Shown: positions 1 to 7,859 of the stretch, piece by piece | Layout of the letters: each line of letters opens with the position of its first letter | How positions within the stretch are numbered: position 1 is the first letter of the stretch | Assembly (NCBI GenBank): GCA_033720735.1 | Contig: JAWWBX010000189.1 | Span: 1-8,551, forward strand | DNA from: B8-G4 sp033720735 | Lineage (GTDB): Bacteria; Bacteroidota; Bacteroidia; Chitinophagales; Saprospiraceae | DNA: 8,551 bases | Reading direction: 5' to 3' | Translations under genes and position numbers: made by a program | Notes under the pieces: generated by a model | The model's input: only the letters and a program-made list of their open reading frames with translations | What the model was told of the DNA's origin: nothing | Databases searched by the model: none

Positions 1-6
1 ACTTCG

Positions 7-78
7 TAGCCCCGCCAGGACTCGAACCTGGATCTAGAGTTTAGGAAACTCCTATTCTATCCCTTGAACTACGGGGCC
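7..78 (-). tRNA. tRNA-Arg, anticodon CCU
   Basis: This 72-nt tRNA gene decodes the arginine codon AGG. Read on the minus strand, all four arms form. The acceptor stem pairs GGCCCCG with CGGGGCT (one G-T pair at the end), with discriminator A at position 7. The D stem is GTTC/GAAT and its loop contains the conserved GG. The anticodon stem is GGAGT/ACTCT around the 7-nt loop TTCCTAA, with anticodon CCT at 45-43. The variable loop has 4 nt, and the T stem is CCAGG/CCTGG around TTCGAGT. The bases after the discriminator are CGAAGT, so the 3' CCA is not encoded and must be added after transcription, as is usual in Bacteroidota. The gene is divergent from the protein genes to its right and has its own promoter at 114-144. 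No other isotype fits the loop. Confidence 0.97.
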
Positions 79-113
79 TTTCCGTCAAAACCTGATTCCA
101 TTGACCAGGGCGG

Positions 114-144
114 CAAAAATACGCGGTTTCCAGATCATTGGAAA
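114..144 (-). promoter_or_regulatory. Bacteroidota-type promoter of the tRNA-Arg gene
   Basis: On the minus strand, TATTTTTG (121 down to 114) matches the Bacteroidota -7 element TAnnTTTG exactly. Exactly 19 nt upstream lies TTTC (144 down to 141), three of four matches to the -33 element TTTG. The order and spacing are those described for the primary sigma factor of this phylum. Transcription would start near position 107-109, about 30 nt before the tRNA 5' end at 78. The match was found by eye and has not been tested. The promoter lies under the possible upstream TTG start of the plus-strand gene, which favours the later ATG at 177 for that gene. Confidence 0.62.
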
Positions 145-176
145 TTGTCGCCGTAAATTGGAACTTGGCGTACATC

Positions 177-548
177 ATGCACATCGAGGAATTTCACGCC
201 TACTGTCTGGCCAAGCCTGGTACGGAAGAAACCTTCCCTTTCGACGAGCATACCCTCGTCTTCAAGGTCATGGGTAAAATGTATGCCATCACCGGTCTCA
301 ACCACATCCCGTTCCGGGTCAACCTCAAATGCGACCCGGAGTACGCACTGGAGCTGCGGGAGCAGCATCCCGGACAGATCATTCCCGGCTGGCATATGAA
401 TAAGCAACACTGGAATACCGTCTACTTCGAAGACGGTTTGTCTGACGCCCTCCTTTGCTCGCTGATCGACCACTCCTATGATCTGATCGTTGAGAGCCTG
501 CCTGCCAGCAAGCGCGAGGCGCTCAAATTCCTCACAAGCAATGATTGA
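177..548 (+). CDS. MmcQ/YjbR family protein (DUF419)
   Basis: A 123-residue protein of the MmcQ/YjbR family, small cytoplasmic proteins with a double-wing DNA-binding-like fold. Structures suggest DNA binding, but the cellular role is largely unknown. The family signature is complete. It starts with KPGTEETFPFDEHTLVFKV (residues 13-31), followed by VNLKCDPEYALELRE (48-62). The PGWHMNKQHWNTV motif (70-82) then leads into a C-terminal helix with SYDLIVESLP. The length fits the family's usual 110-120 residues. I chose ATG 177 because the family begins a few residues before the conserved helix. The in-frame TTG at 138 would add 13 unrelated residues and would lie over the tRNA promoter. No Shine-Dalgarno sequence is visible and no convincing promoter was found; TAAATTGG at 154-161 is a weak -7-like candidate. 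The gene end overlaps the next gene by 8 nt, so the two are probably cotranscribed and translationally coupled. The family call is strong; the role is unknown. Confidence 0.9.
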   Translation: MHIEEFHAYCLAKPGTEETFPFDEHTLVFKVMGKMYAITGLNHIPFRVNLKCDPEYALELREQHPGQIIPGWHMNKQHWNTVYFEDGLSDALLCSLIDHSYDLIVESLPASKREALKFLTSND

Positions 549-1587
549 TTGCCTCATTGTCGGACAAGGTCTGGCCGGGACCTGTCTGGCTGTTGATCTG
601 ATCGAGCGCGGCATGCAGTGCCTGGTCTACGACCCGGGTTCCTCCATCACCAGTTCGCGCATCGCAGCCGGTGTGATGAACCCGGTGACCGGACGGCGGC
701 ACGTCAAGACCTGGCAGGCGGAGGTGCTGTGGCAAAAAGCGTTGCAATTCTATCGCTGGCTGGCGGATTCCCTTGAAAGTGAAGATCTATGCGTCGACAG
801 GACGATCTGGCAGGTCCTTCCGGACGCGGAAGCCGAAGAGCGCTGGCTGGTGCGCACAGGAGACCCTGATTACCACGATTACCTTGACGCGGATCTGCAT
901 GCTTTGTCACTCCCGGGACTGCGCGACATGACGTGCGGCAAGATCCTGAATGCCCGGCAGACCGACCTCCCGTACCTGGTGCATTGTGGCAGGCAATACC
1001 TTGACAAATACAACGCGCTACGTGCGGAGCAATTCCGCTACAGTCAACTCGAGATCAAACGTGATCACGTACAGTATGGCGATGTCGAGGCACGCAATCT
1101 GGTGTTTGCCGAGGGCCGCCAGGTCCTGGCCAACCCATATTTTAACTGGCTGCCGATGCGCGTGACGCGGGGCGAATTGCTGGTATGTCGCATTCCAGAC
1201 CTGCACACGGATGCGGTGATCAAGGGGCCCGTCTCAATCGTGCCCATGGAAGGTGATCTCTATTGGGTGGGATCGACCTACGTGCGTGATCCTGAACACG
1301 CTTCGCCATCTGCTCAGGGTATGTCCGAACTGCGTCAGGGCTTGGAGCGCATGGTCGACGGCTCCTTTACCGTCGAACACCACCTGGCAGCGATCCGCCC
1401 CAATACCAGGGACCGCCGACCACTTGTCGGTGCACACCCGGAGTTGAGCAATCTGTTCGTCCTGAATGGCTTTGGGGCCAAAGGAGCCTCTTTGGCGCCT
1501 TACTGCACCCAATTGCTCAGTGCCCACCTGCGACAGAGGGATCCGATTCCAGCCGAAGTGGATATCTTGAGACATTGGCCGCGTTAA
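541..1587 (+). CDS. FAD-dependent oxidoreductase, DAO family
   Basis: A 348-residue cytoplasmic flavoprotein of the D-amino-acid oxidase/glycine oxidase superfamily (DAO fold, as in ThiO, sarcosine oxidase and the MnmC C-terminal domain). Such enzymes oxidise C-N bonds of amino acids or amines using FAD and usually oxygen. The N-terminal Rossmann motif is GQGLAG (residues 8-13), and the acidic residue closing the second strand is D31. A basic and Gly-rich segment, SSRIAAGVMNPVTGRRH (38-54), follows at the FAD/substrate side. Near the C-terminus, IRPNTRDRRPLVG (285-297) and NGFGAKG (309-315) form the second FAD-contacting region typical of the family. The substrate cannot be read from the sequence and no thiamine or tRNA-modification genes are nearby, so thiO or mnmC is not assigned. 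ATG 541 is chosen because the Rossmann strand starts straight after it; an in-frame ATG at 490 would add 17 residues without family character. The start lies inside the end of the preceding gene (ATGATTGA). Confidence 0.88.
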   Translation: MIDCLIVGQGLAGTCLAVDLIERGMQCLVYDPGSSITSSRIAAGVMNPVTGRRHVKTWQAEVLWQKALQFYRWLADSLESEDLCVDRTIWQVLPDAEAEERWLVRTGDPDYHDYLDADLHALSLPGLRDMTCGKILNARQTDLPYLVHCGRQYLDKYNALRAEQFRYSQLEIKRDHVQYGDVEARNLVFAEGRQVLANPYFNWLPMRVTRGELLVCRIPDLHTDAVIKGPVSIVPMEGDLYWVGSTYVRDPEHASPSAQGMSELRQGLERMVDGSFTVEHHLAAIRPNTRDRRPLVGAHPELSNLFVLNGFGAKGASLAPYCTQLLSAHLRQRDPIPAEVDILRHWPR

Positions 1588-1602
1588 GATCGTGTTAAGG
1601 CG

Positions 1603-1616
1603 GCATACGGGTATGC
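1603..1616 (+). repeat. Small inverted repeat between the oxidoreductase and A2M genes
   Basis: GCATACGGGTATGC is a perfect inverted repeat: five pairs (GCATA/TATGC) around a CGGG tetraloop, or six around GG. It begins 15 nt after the oxidoreductase stop codon. No T-run follows, so it is not a standard intrinsic terminator. It could instead be an attenuating or mRNA-processing hairpin between two cotranscribed genes, or chance. The remaining bases of the 71-nt gap (1588-1658) hold nothing I recognise, and no TTTG/TAnnTTTG promoter. Confidence 0.4.
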
Positions 1617-1658
1617 AGTTCCCGATACCGCAAGCATCTTCCACGTAAAACGCACCGA

Positions 1659-4600
1659 ATGACTATTCGCAAATACCCGATGTTCTGGCAGCTCGCCTTG
1701 ATAGCGCTGGCTGGTTTCCTGGTGATGTGTAAAAGTCAACAGGTGCAGCCATCAAAAACGTCTATGACACCTTACAATTACATCGAAGCCTGGGAGCGGG
1801 TCGATTCACTGGAAAAACTGGAGCAGTACCGGTCGGCACTGTCGCTGGCAGAGGACATCCATGACGCGGCCGTTGATAGAAACAACAGCGTGCAGAAGAT
1901 CAAGTCGCTTGTCTACCTCAGCAAGTACGCAGTGCGTCTCAATGAGGACGGCTTTGAGGACGCCCTCGGGCGCATGGAAGACGCCGTGCAGGTCGCAGAG
2001 GGAGCAGAGCGGGCATTGCTCTATTCACTGCTGGCAGAAATGTATAGCGGGTACCTGCAAATGCATGCGTGGAAACTCCGGGATCGGAGGCATTTACCGG
2101 GACCGGGCGAAGGGGATGTCCGCACCTGGAGTATCGAACAGTTGATAGAGCGCATCAATACATACTATGTGCGCTCCATGGATGAGCCCTTGATCAGGGA
2201 GGTGTCGGTCACGGCTTATGATGGCGTGCTTACAGATGGCAACGTGGATTCATTGCGGCCGACACTATATGACTTTCTTGCACACCGGGCCATCGACTAC
2301 TTTCAGCTCGACTATGCGTTCGTCACAAAACCGTCATATGCGGCAGAGCTGAACAATCCGGACCTTTTGCTTCCATGGGACCGTTTTATCGCTGCAGACA
2401 TCAAGATCTCCGATACATCTTCTGCCAAGGCCCAAGTGCTGGATATCTTCAGAGATCTGTTGACTTTTCATGCAACAGATGCTGACCCGGCGGCACTGAT
2501 CGATGCCGATCTGAAGCGCCTGCAATTTGTTCATACTCAACTGGTGCACGAAGACAAGGACAGCCTCTATGAAGAGGCCTTGCAGAGCTTGTATACCCGC
2601 TACGGAGCACATCCGGCTGCTGCCGAGGTCGCATATCAGATCGCCCAGCATAATTACCAGGTCGGTGATGCAGGTTCGGGGGACCCCGCCAAACGGTGGT
2701 TGTTGCGGGATGCGCGGGATCTGTGCGATCGTACGATTGCCAGATGGCCGGGCACCTTTGGCGCCCAGAATTGCCGCAATTTGCTGAGGGCACTCAACGA
2801 CCGCGTCCTGCAGGTGGAGACCGAAGAGGTCTGGTATCCTGATGAACATCACCTCGTGCATGTGCGCTACCGCAATGTGGCACGGGCTTTCGTTCGGGTG
2901 GTGCCATTGAGCCACAGTGACGCGGAACGGCTGACACAAGGCAATGAAAGGGCCCTCCAGTATCTCAGGCGATTGCCGGTGTTGCAGCAGAAGGCCATCG
3001 ATCTGCCGGGAACAGACGACCTGCGCCAGCATACCACCGAGACGTTTCTCGATGCGCTTCCGCTGGGCGATTATGCAGTTCTGATTTCAGAGCATGAGCG
3101 GTTTGACCGCGACGCCCATGTATCCTACACCACGTTTCAGGTCTCCCGACTCGCATTCTGGCTGGAAGCAGACCACAATGTGGCGCGTGGACACTTTGTC
3201 GTCGTCGACCGGCGATCGGGAGCACCGCTGCCCGGCGTGAAGGTGGAATTCCTGACCCGTGTGTACGAGGCAACCACCCGGCGACATCAATTGGTGGAGA
3301 TTGGAAGCACGACAACCTCGGCGGACGGTCTCGCACGCTTGCCCGATGTCAAGGATACGCGCAACATCGTACCCAGGCTTACCCTAGGCAACGACGTCTT
3401 GTTTCTGCGAGATCAGTTCAATCCATACTGGACAGCACAACGTCAGAAAAAACGTGATGTGGTTTTCCTGTTTACGGATCGCGCGATCTATCGCCCGGGG
3501 CAGACCATCCATTTCAAAGGATACTACATTGCCTATGATACTGACGGGATGCCGGTGATCGCATCAGCAGACTCCGTCGAGGTGGAATTGAAGGATGTCA
3601 GCAATCAAACCGTCTCCAAACAAACACTTCCGGTCAATACTTACGGCACGTTCTCAGGCACCTTCACCGCGCCCGACGACAGACTGCCCGGGCGCATGGC
3701 TCTGGTCTGTGGTGGATTGGGCCGGCGAGATGTGCGTGTTGAGGAATACAAGCGTCCGACGTTTGAAGTCACGTTTGATGAGCCCCGGGATGCCTTTCAG
3801 CTCGATGGTCCGGTCAGCGTGTCCGGAACTGCCATGACCTACGCCGGAGTCCCTGTGGACCGAGGAACAGTGACGTACCGGGTCATGCGCCGCAAGTACT
3901 ATCCTTTCCTGCCATGGTGGCGCAGGTCGGGGTGGTTCCCGCAGCAAAGCGAAATGGTGATCGCCCATGGTCAGACGCAAACCAACGAGCGGGGTGCATA
4001 CACCCTGGAATTTATAGCCCGCAGCGACAACCGGCATAACAGGGAAAGACCTGAGTACGAGTTTGCTGTGCAGGTCGATGTCACTGATATCACCGGCGAG
4101 ACGCGTTCCGCAGTCAAACGCATTGTGCTGGGAACGGTGGGCTTCCGGGCCCAGGTGGCTCTCGGCGAAAACGAGGATCTTTCGGGTCTTGAAGCTGTAC
4201 CGATCACGGCGACCAACCTCAATGGAGAGCCCATGCGTGTCTCAGGTGAATTCCTGGTAGAAAAACTGGCCACACCCTCGCGGAGCTACCGGGATCGCCT
4301 GTGGTCGTCCCCCGATCAACTGCTGATGAGTGAGGCACAGTACCGGACGTTGCTTCCCGATTACGCCGTTCCCGGGAAGGAAGAGATCCAGGATTGGGCC
4401 ATCAGCGAGGACCGGGGTGGGGGCCAGGTCAGTTTTGAGGGCAAAGACACCCTCGATTTACGCACCAGCATATCAGAGCCCGGTGCATACAAGGTGACCT
4501 TTCGGTTGCGGACCTCGCCAGAAGACACGCTCACCTTGGTGTACTATGCGCATTGTGCAGATCTCCGGGCAGGACGGTTGCCGACGTACCGGATGATGTA

Positions 4601-7600
4601 CGCCGAAGCACTGACAGCAACTGCCCAGCCGGGCGACACCACCGTATTCCGGCTTGCTAGCCAGGTGCCTGTGAACGCCCGGTTTACCGTGGACCGACCT
4701 GGCGGATCAGATGTTGAATGGCTGAAATGGGAAGGCTCGGCAGAGGAAAAGGTCGTGATCAATGAGCCAGACCGGGGCGGAGTTTTTATGGAGCTGGCAT
4801 ACGTTTTCAACGGTAGATTCCACCAGCAGATTGAGGCGATCAGGGTGCCCTGGACCAACAAGGAGCTGAAGATCGCATATCTGTCGGTGCGTGACAAAAC
4901 TGAGCCCGGAGCCGAAGAAGAGTGGGAACTGCGCGTGACCGGATCCCGCTCCGAAGGCGTGTTGAGTGAAATGCTGGCATCAATGTATGATGCATCCCTG
5001 GATGTTTTTGCGGACCATGACTGGCGGATGCAACTGTATCCCGGTCACCAGCGGACGGCATACGTGCGCGTGACGGGATTTCAGGTCGCGCATCCCAGAG
5101 TCCATGCTCCGCGTCGTGCCACTGATAGTGAGCGTTCGATCCAAAAGGTGTACCGGAGCTTCGATTGGTTCGGATTTCCGCTCTCTGGCATCGCCATGCG
5201 CGAACGCTCAGGTGTGATGTTGGAGTCAGCCATGGCACCGGCGGCAATGCCTGATCAGCAAAAAGATACCCAAGTCGTCTACGACCCCGATACTTACGAA
5301 GAGTCGATGGTCCCCTCAGACGAGGTCGGTCAGCAAGAGCAAACTGATGATTTAGCGCCACCACCCCTCCAGATCCGGAGGGATCTCGAAGAAACAGCCT
5401 TTTTCTTTCCGCATGTGGTGACCGGGAAGGACGGCACGATCGTACTACGCTTCAAAATGAAAGAAGCTTTGACACGCTGGAAGTTCATGGCTCTGGCACA
5501 CACAGCCGATCTGGCATACGGCTTTTCTGAAATGGAAGTCGTCACGCAAAAGGAGATCATGGTCTTCCCGCATATGCCGCGCTTTGTGCGGCAGAATGAC
5601 GACGTCTGGGTGACTGCCAAAGTGCACAACATATCGGATCAGGCGGTCACCGTCAGCGTGGATCTCGAGCTTGACGATCCGCAGAACGACACCTCACTGC
5701 TCAATGCTTTTGGCGTGCAGCCGGGCGTGCGACATCAGCTCAACATCCCGGCGTCATCATCGGAGAGTGTCCGCTGGCAATTGAGCGTTCCGGACCAACA
5801 CGTGCATCCCGTGCGTTACCGGATCATTGCCATGGCAGGAAACAAGGGGGACGGAGAGGAGGGCATGCTGCCGGTCCTCACCGATCGGGTCTTCGTCACA
5901 GAAAGTATGGCGATGCACGTGCCATCCGGGTCGACCCGTGTCTTCTCATTCGACCGCCTGGAGTTGTCAACATCCGAGACCCTCAGGCATCACCAGTACA
6001 CTGTCGAATTTACCAGCAATCCAGCATGGTACGCCGTTCAGGCGCTGCCATACCTGCAGGAGTATCCGCACGCTTGCGCAGAACAGATGTTCAACCGTCT
6101 GTATGCCAACTTGCTTGGCGGGCACATTGTGCGTCAGTTCCCGGCTATCCAGCGGGTATTTGATCAATGGCGCAGTGGAGATGCCGAAGCCTTGCTGAGC
6201 AATCTTAGCCGCAACCAGGAACTCAAATCCGCTCTGCTCGCGGAGACACCCTGGGTCCTCGATGCGCTGAGTGAGGAGGAGCAAAAGCGCAACGTTGCAC
6301 TGCTCTTCGATCTGCATCAACTGGACGGCGAAACGTTCAGGACTTTGCGCACTCTGAAAGAGATGCAGTTGAGCAACGGAGGGTTTCCCTGGTTTGCCGG
6401 CGGTCGCGACAGCTGGTATATCACCCAGTATCTTGTGGAAAGTGCCGGTCATCTCGGCAAACTGGGTGCCATCAACGATGCTGTCAGACCTGAGCTGGAG
6501 GCAATCGTCAGACCGGCTTTGCGCTACATCGATGATCGTCTGTTGGAGCATTACAGGGACCTGGAGGAGCAGGTAAGGGAAGGCAAAGCAAAATGGGAGG
6601 ACAATCACCTCAACGCCATCGCAGTCCACTATCTGTACGCCCGGTCATTCTTCATGGACATCCAGCAATCCGAGGCCGTTCGCAATGCAACAGCATACTA
6701 TCTGCAACAGGCTGAGCAGTACTGGACCGGTCGCCCGTTGTACACCGAGGCGCTCATTGCCCTGTCACTGAAGCGCTGGACCGCCAGCGGGACAGTCGGG
6801 GTGATGCGCAAGTCATTTGAAGAACGCACGCTCTTCAAGGAAGAACTCGGTCGATACTGGAACGCATCAGACGGGTATTTCTGGTACGAAATGCCGATCG
6901 AGCGGCAAGCCTTGATGATCGAGTTCTTTGAGGAAGTCGGCGCGGAGAAGGAGTGGCTCGATGAGTTGCGCCTCTGGCTGCTGACCAACAAACAAACCAA
7001 CCGATGGAAAACCACAAAAGCCACGGCTGCCGCAATCTATGCGCTACTCATACATCCTGACAACTGGCTCGAGGGTGTGCCTGCGACAGTACACGTGGGG
7101 CAGGAGCCTCTGTCGATGGAAGATCCGGAAGCGGGTACGCTGTACACCAAACAGTCGTGGACTGCCGGGGAGGTAACCAGTGAATTGGGCTCGATCTCAG
7201 TAAACAATCCAAATACCCATGCGGCATGGGGTGGCGCATACTGGCAGTACTTCGAGGACATCGATGCAGTGTCGGGCTCCACGGCAACGCCGCTCAAACT
7301 TCAGAAAGAGGTGTACAAGGAAGTGATGACGGATGGCGGTCCGGTACTTCAGACCCTGACAGATGGCGCCGGTGTTGCGGTGGGAGACAAGCTCATCGTG
7401 CGGCTTGTTCTCGAGGTAGACCGGCCGATGGAGTTCATACATCTGAAGGATATGCGCGGCAGCGGCCTGGAGCCTCTGAATGTCCTGAGTCAGTACAAAT
7501 GGCAGGGTGGATTGGGCTATTACGAGAGTACTGCGGATCTGGCGACCCATTTCTTTTTTGATATGCTGCCACGCGGTAAATGGGTGTTCGAGTATCCGCT

Positions 7601-7709
7601 GCGTGTCGCACATGCGGGGACGTATTCCAATGGGATTGCGACCATTCAGAGTATGTACGCACCGGAGTTTAGCAGTCACTCTGCGAGCGTGCGCCTGACC
7701 GTCAGGTAA
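1659..7709 (+). CDS. Alpha-2-macroglobulin family lipoprotein with intact thioester
   Basis: A 2016-residue A2M protein. In this family a protease cuts a bait region and the protein traps it through a reactive thioester; bacterial members sit in the periplasm or at the cell surface. Residues 1-24 look like a lipoprotein signal (R4, K5, a hydrophobic run, then LVMC with C24), although Met at -1 is unusual. Residues 40-385 are helical and TPR-like. Macroglobulin domains start near V391, the MG2 signature TDRAIYRPGQT is at 606-616, and EEYKRPTFEV (695-704) opens MG3. MYDASLD begins at 1109. A proline- and acid-rich bait-like segment spans about 1187-1240, followed by the A2M core starting EETAFFFPHV. 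The thioester CAEQ is at 1473-1476 in the alpha/alpha toroid, which carries GGFPWF at 1574-1579. The closing macroglobulin domain covers about 1880-2016. The frame is open throughout and the length suits Bacteroidota members. There is no Shine-Dalgarno sequence and no clear promoter, so readthrough from the upstream genes is likely. The partner pbpC is absent here. Confidence 0.93.
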   Translation: MTIRKYPMFWQLALIALAGFLVMCKSQQVQPSKTSMTPYNYIEAWERVDSLEKLEQYRSALSLAEDIHDAAVDRNNSVQKIKSLVYLSKYAVRLNEDGFEDALGRMEDAVQVAEGAERALLYSLLAEMYSGYLQMHAWKLRDRRHLPGPGEGDVRTWSIEQLIERINTYYVRSMDEPLIREVSVTAYDGVLTDGNVDSLRPTLYDFLAHRAIDYFQLDYAFVTKPSYAAELNNPDLLLPWDRFIAADIKISDTSSAKAQVLDIFRDLLTFHATDADPAALIDADLKRLQFVHTQLVHEDKDSLYEEALQSLYTRYGAHPAAAEVAYQIAQHNYQVGDAGSGDPAKRWLLRDARDLCDRTIARWPGTFGAQNCRNLLRALNDRVLQVETEEVWYPDEHHLVHVRYRNVARAFVRVVPLSHSDAERLTQGNERALQYLRRLPVLQQKAIDLPGTDDLRQHTTETFLDALPLGDYAVLISEHERFDRDAHVSYTTFQVSRLAFWLEADHNVARGHFVVVDRRSGAPLPGVKVEFLTRVYEATTRRHQLVEIGSTTTSADGLARLPDVKDTRNIVPRLTLGNDVLFLRDQFNPYWTAQRQKKRDVVFLFTDRAIYRPGQTIHFKGYYIAYDTDGMPVIASADSVEVELKDVSNQTVSKQTLPVNTYGTFSGTFTAPDDRLPGRMALVCGGLGRRDVRVEEYKRPTFEVTFDEPRDAFQLDGPVSVSGTAMTYAGVPVDRGTVTYRVMRRKYYPFLPWWRRSGWFPQQSEMVIAHGQTQTNERGAYTLEFIARSDNRHNRERPEYEFAVQVDVTDITGETRSAVKRIVLGTVGFRAQVALGENEDLSGLEAVPITATNLNGEPMRVSGEFLVEKLATPSRSYRDRLWSSPDQLLMSEAQYRTLLPDYAVPGKEEIQDWAISEDRGGGQVSFEGKDTLDLRTSISEPGAYKVTFRLRTSPEDTLTLVYYAHCADLRAGRLPTYRMMYAEALTATAQPGDTTVFRLASQVPVNARFTVDRPGGSDVEWLKWEGSAEEKVVINEPDRGGVFMELAYVFNGRFHQQIEAIRVPWTNKELKIAYLSVRDKTEPGAEEEWELRVTGSRSEGVLSEMLASMYDASLDVFADHDWRMQLYPGHQRTAYVRVTGFQVAHPRVHAPRRATDSERSIQKVYRSFDWFGFPLSGIAMRERSGVMLESAMAPAAMPDQQKDTQVVYDPDTYEESMVPSDEVGQQEQTDDLAPPPLQIRRDLEETAFFFPHVVTGKDGTIVLRFKMKEALTRWKFMALAHTADLAYGFSEMEVVTQKEIMVFPHMPRFVRQNDDVWVTAKVHNISDQAVTVSVDLELDDPQNDTSLLNAFGVQPGVRHQLNIPASSSESVRWQLSVPDQHVHPVRYRIIAMAGNKGDGEEGMLPVLTDRVFVTESMAMHVPSGSTRVFSFDRLELSTSETLRHHQYTVEFTSNPAWYAVQALPYLQEYPHACAEQMFNRLYANLLGGHIVRQFPAIQRVFDQWRSGDAEALLSNLSRNQELKSALLAETPWVLDALSEEEQKRNVALLFDLHQLDGETFRTLRTLKEMQLSNGGFPWFAGGRDSWYITQYLVESAGHLGKLGAINDAVRPELEAIVRPALRYIDDRLLEHYRDLEEQVREGKAKWEDNHLNAIAVHYLYARSFFMDIQQSEAVRNATAYYLQQAEQYWTGRPLYTEALIALSLKRWTASGTVGVMRKSFEERTLFKEELGRYWNASDGYFWYEMPIERQALMIEFFEEVGAEKEWLDELRLWLLTNKQTNRWKTTKATAAAIYALLIHPDNWLEGVPATVHVGQEPLSMEDPEAGTLYTKQSWTAGEVTSELGSISVNNPNTHAAWGGAYWQYFEDIDAVSGSTATPLKLQKEVYKEVMTDGGPVLQTLTDGAGVAVGDKLIVRLVLEVDRPMEFIHLKDMRGSGLEPLNVLSQYKWQGGLGYYESTADLATHFFFDMLPRGKWVFEYPLRVAHAGTYSNGIATIQSMYAPEFSSHSASVRLTVR

Positions 7710-7859
7710 CACGGATTCATCTGCCGGAAGAAGCGCCAGATCGATGTGGACGGGCTGCTCCTCTAACAAGCTTGTTGAGTGACCACAATTCACGTCTCTT
7801 TGCAGAAAGTGGAATTTTTCTTGCAGTAAATCACTTAACACAAGTAAATACACCGAAAC
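7710..7859. other. Intergenic region, probable leader of the DUF697 gene
   Basis: A 150-nt non-coding stretch between A2M and the DUF697-SHOCT gene. The left half is GC-rich with no recognisable signal. The right half (about 7785-7859) is clearly more AT-rich and contains TTTG at 7799-7802 and a T-run at 7815-7819, as expected for a promoter. No TAnnTTTG element at the right spacing could be found, so no exact promoter is called. There is no convincing intrinsic terminator after the A2M stop; the only dyad is the palindrome at 7765-7776. The bases just before the next start are A-rich and lack a Shine-Dalgarno sequence. Confidence 0.4.
7765..7776. repeat. Perfect 12-bp palindrome AACAAGCTTGTT
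   Basis: AACAAGCTTGTT equals its own reverse complement. It is flanked by CTC (7761-7763) and GAG (7777-7779), which can pair too if T7764 is bulged out, giving a longer dyad. It lies 55 nt after the A2M stop and 84 nt before the DUF697 start. No T-run follows, so a transcription terminator is weakly supported. A dimeric regulator's operator for the downstream gene is possible, but no second copy or regulator gene is visible. It could be chance. Confidence 0.4.

Noticed and set aside
138..176. N-terminal extension of the MmcQ-like protein from TTG 138
   Set aside because: The 13 extra residues lie outside the family fold, and the region carries the -33 element of the divergent tRNA promoter.
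1603..1616. Intrinsic terminator after the oxidoreductase gene
   Set aside because: The stem is only 5-6 bp and no T-run follows it.
2334..3032. Antisense open frame of 232 codons inside the A2M gene
   Set aside because: It lies opposite the helical N-terminal region of the A2M protein and has no family signature, so it is a shadow of the coding frame.
5967..6629. Antisense open frame of 220 codons opposite the thioester region
   Set aside because: The sense strand encodes the highly conserved thioester domain, and the antisense product resembles nothing.
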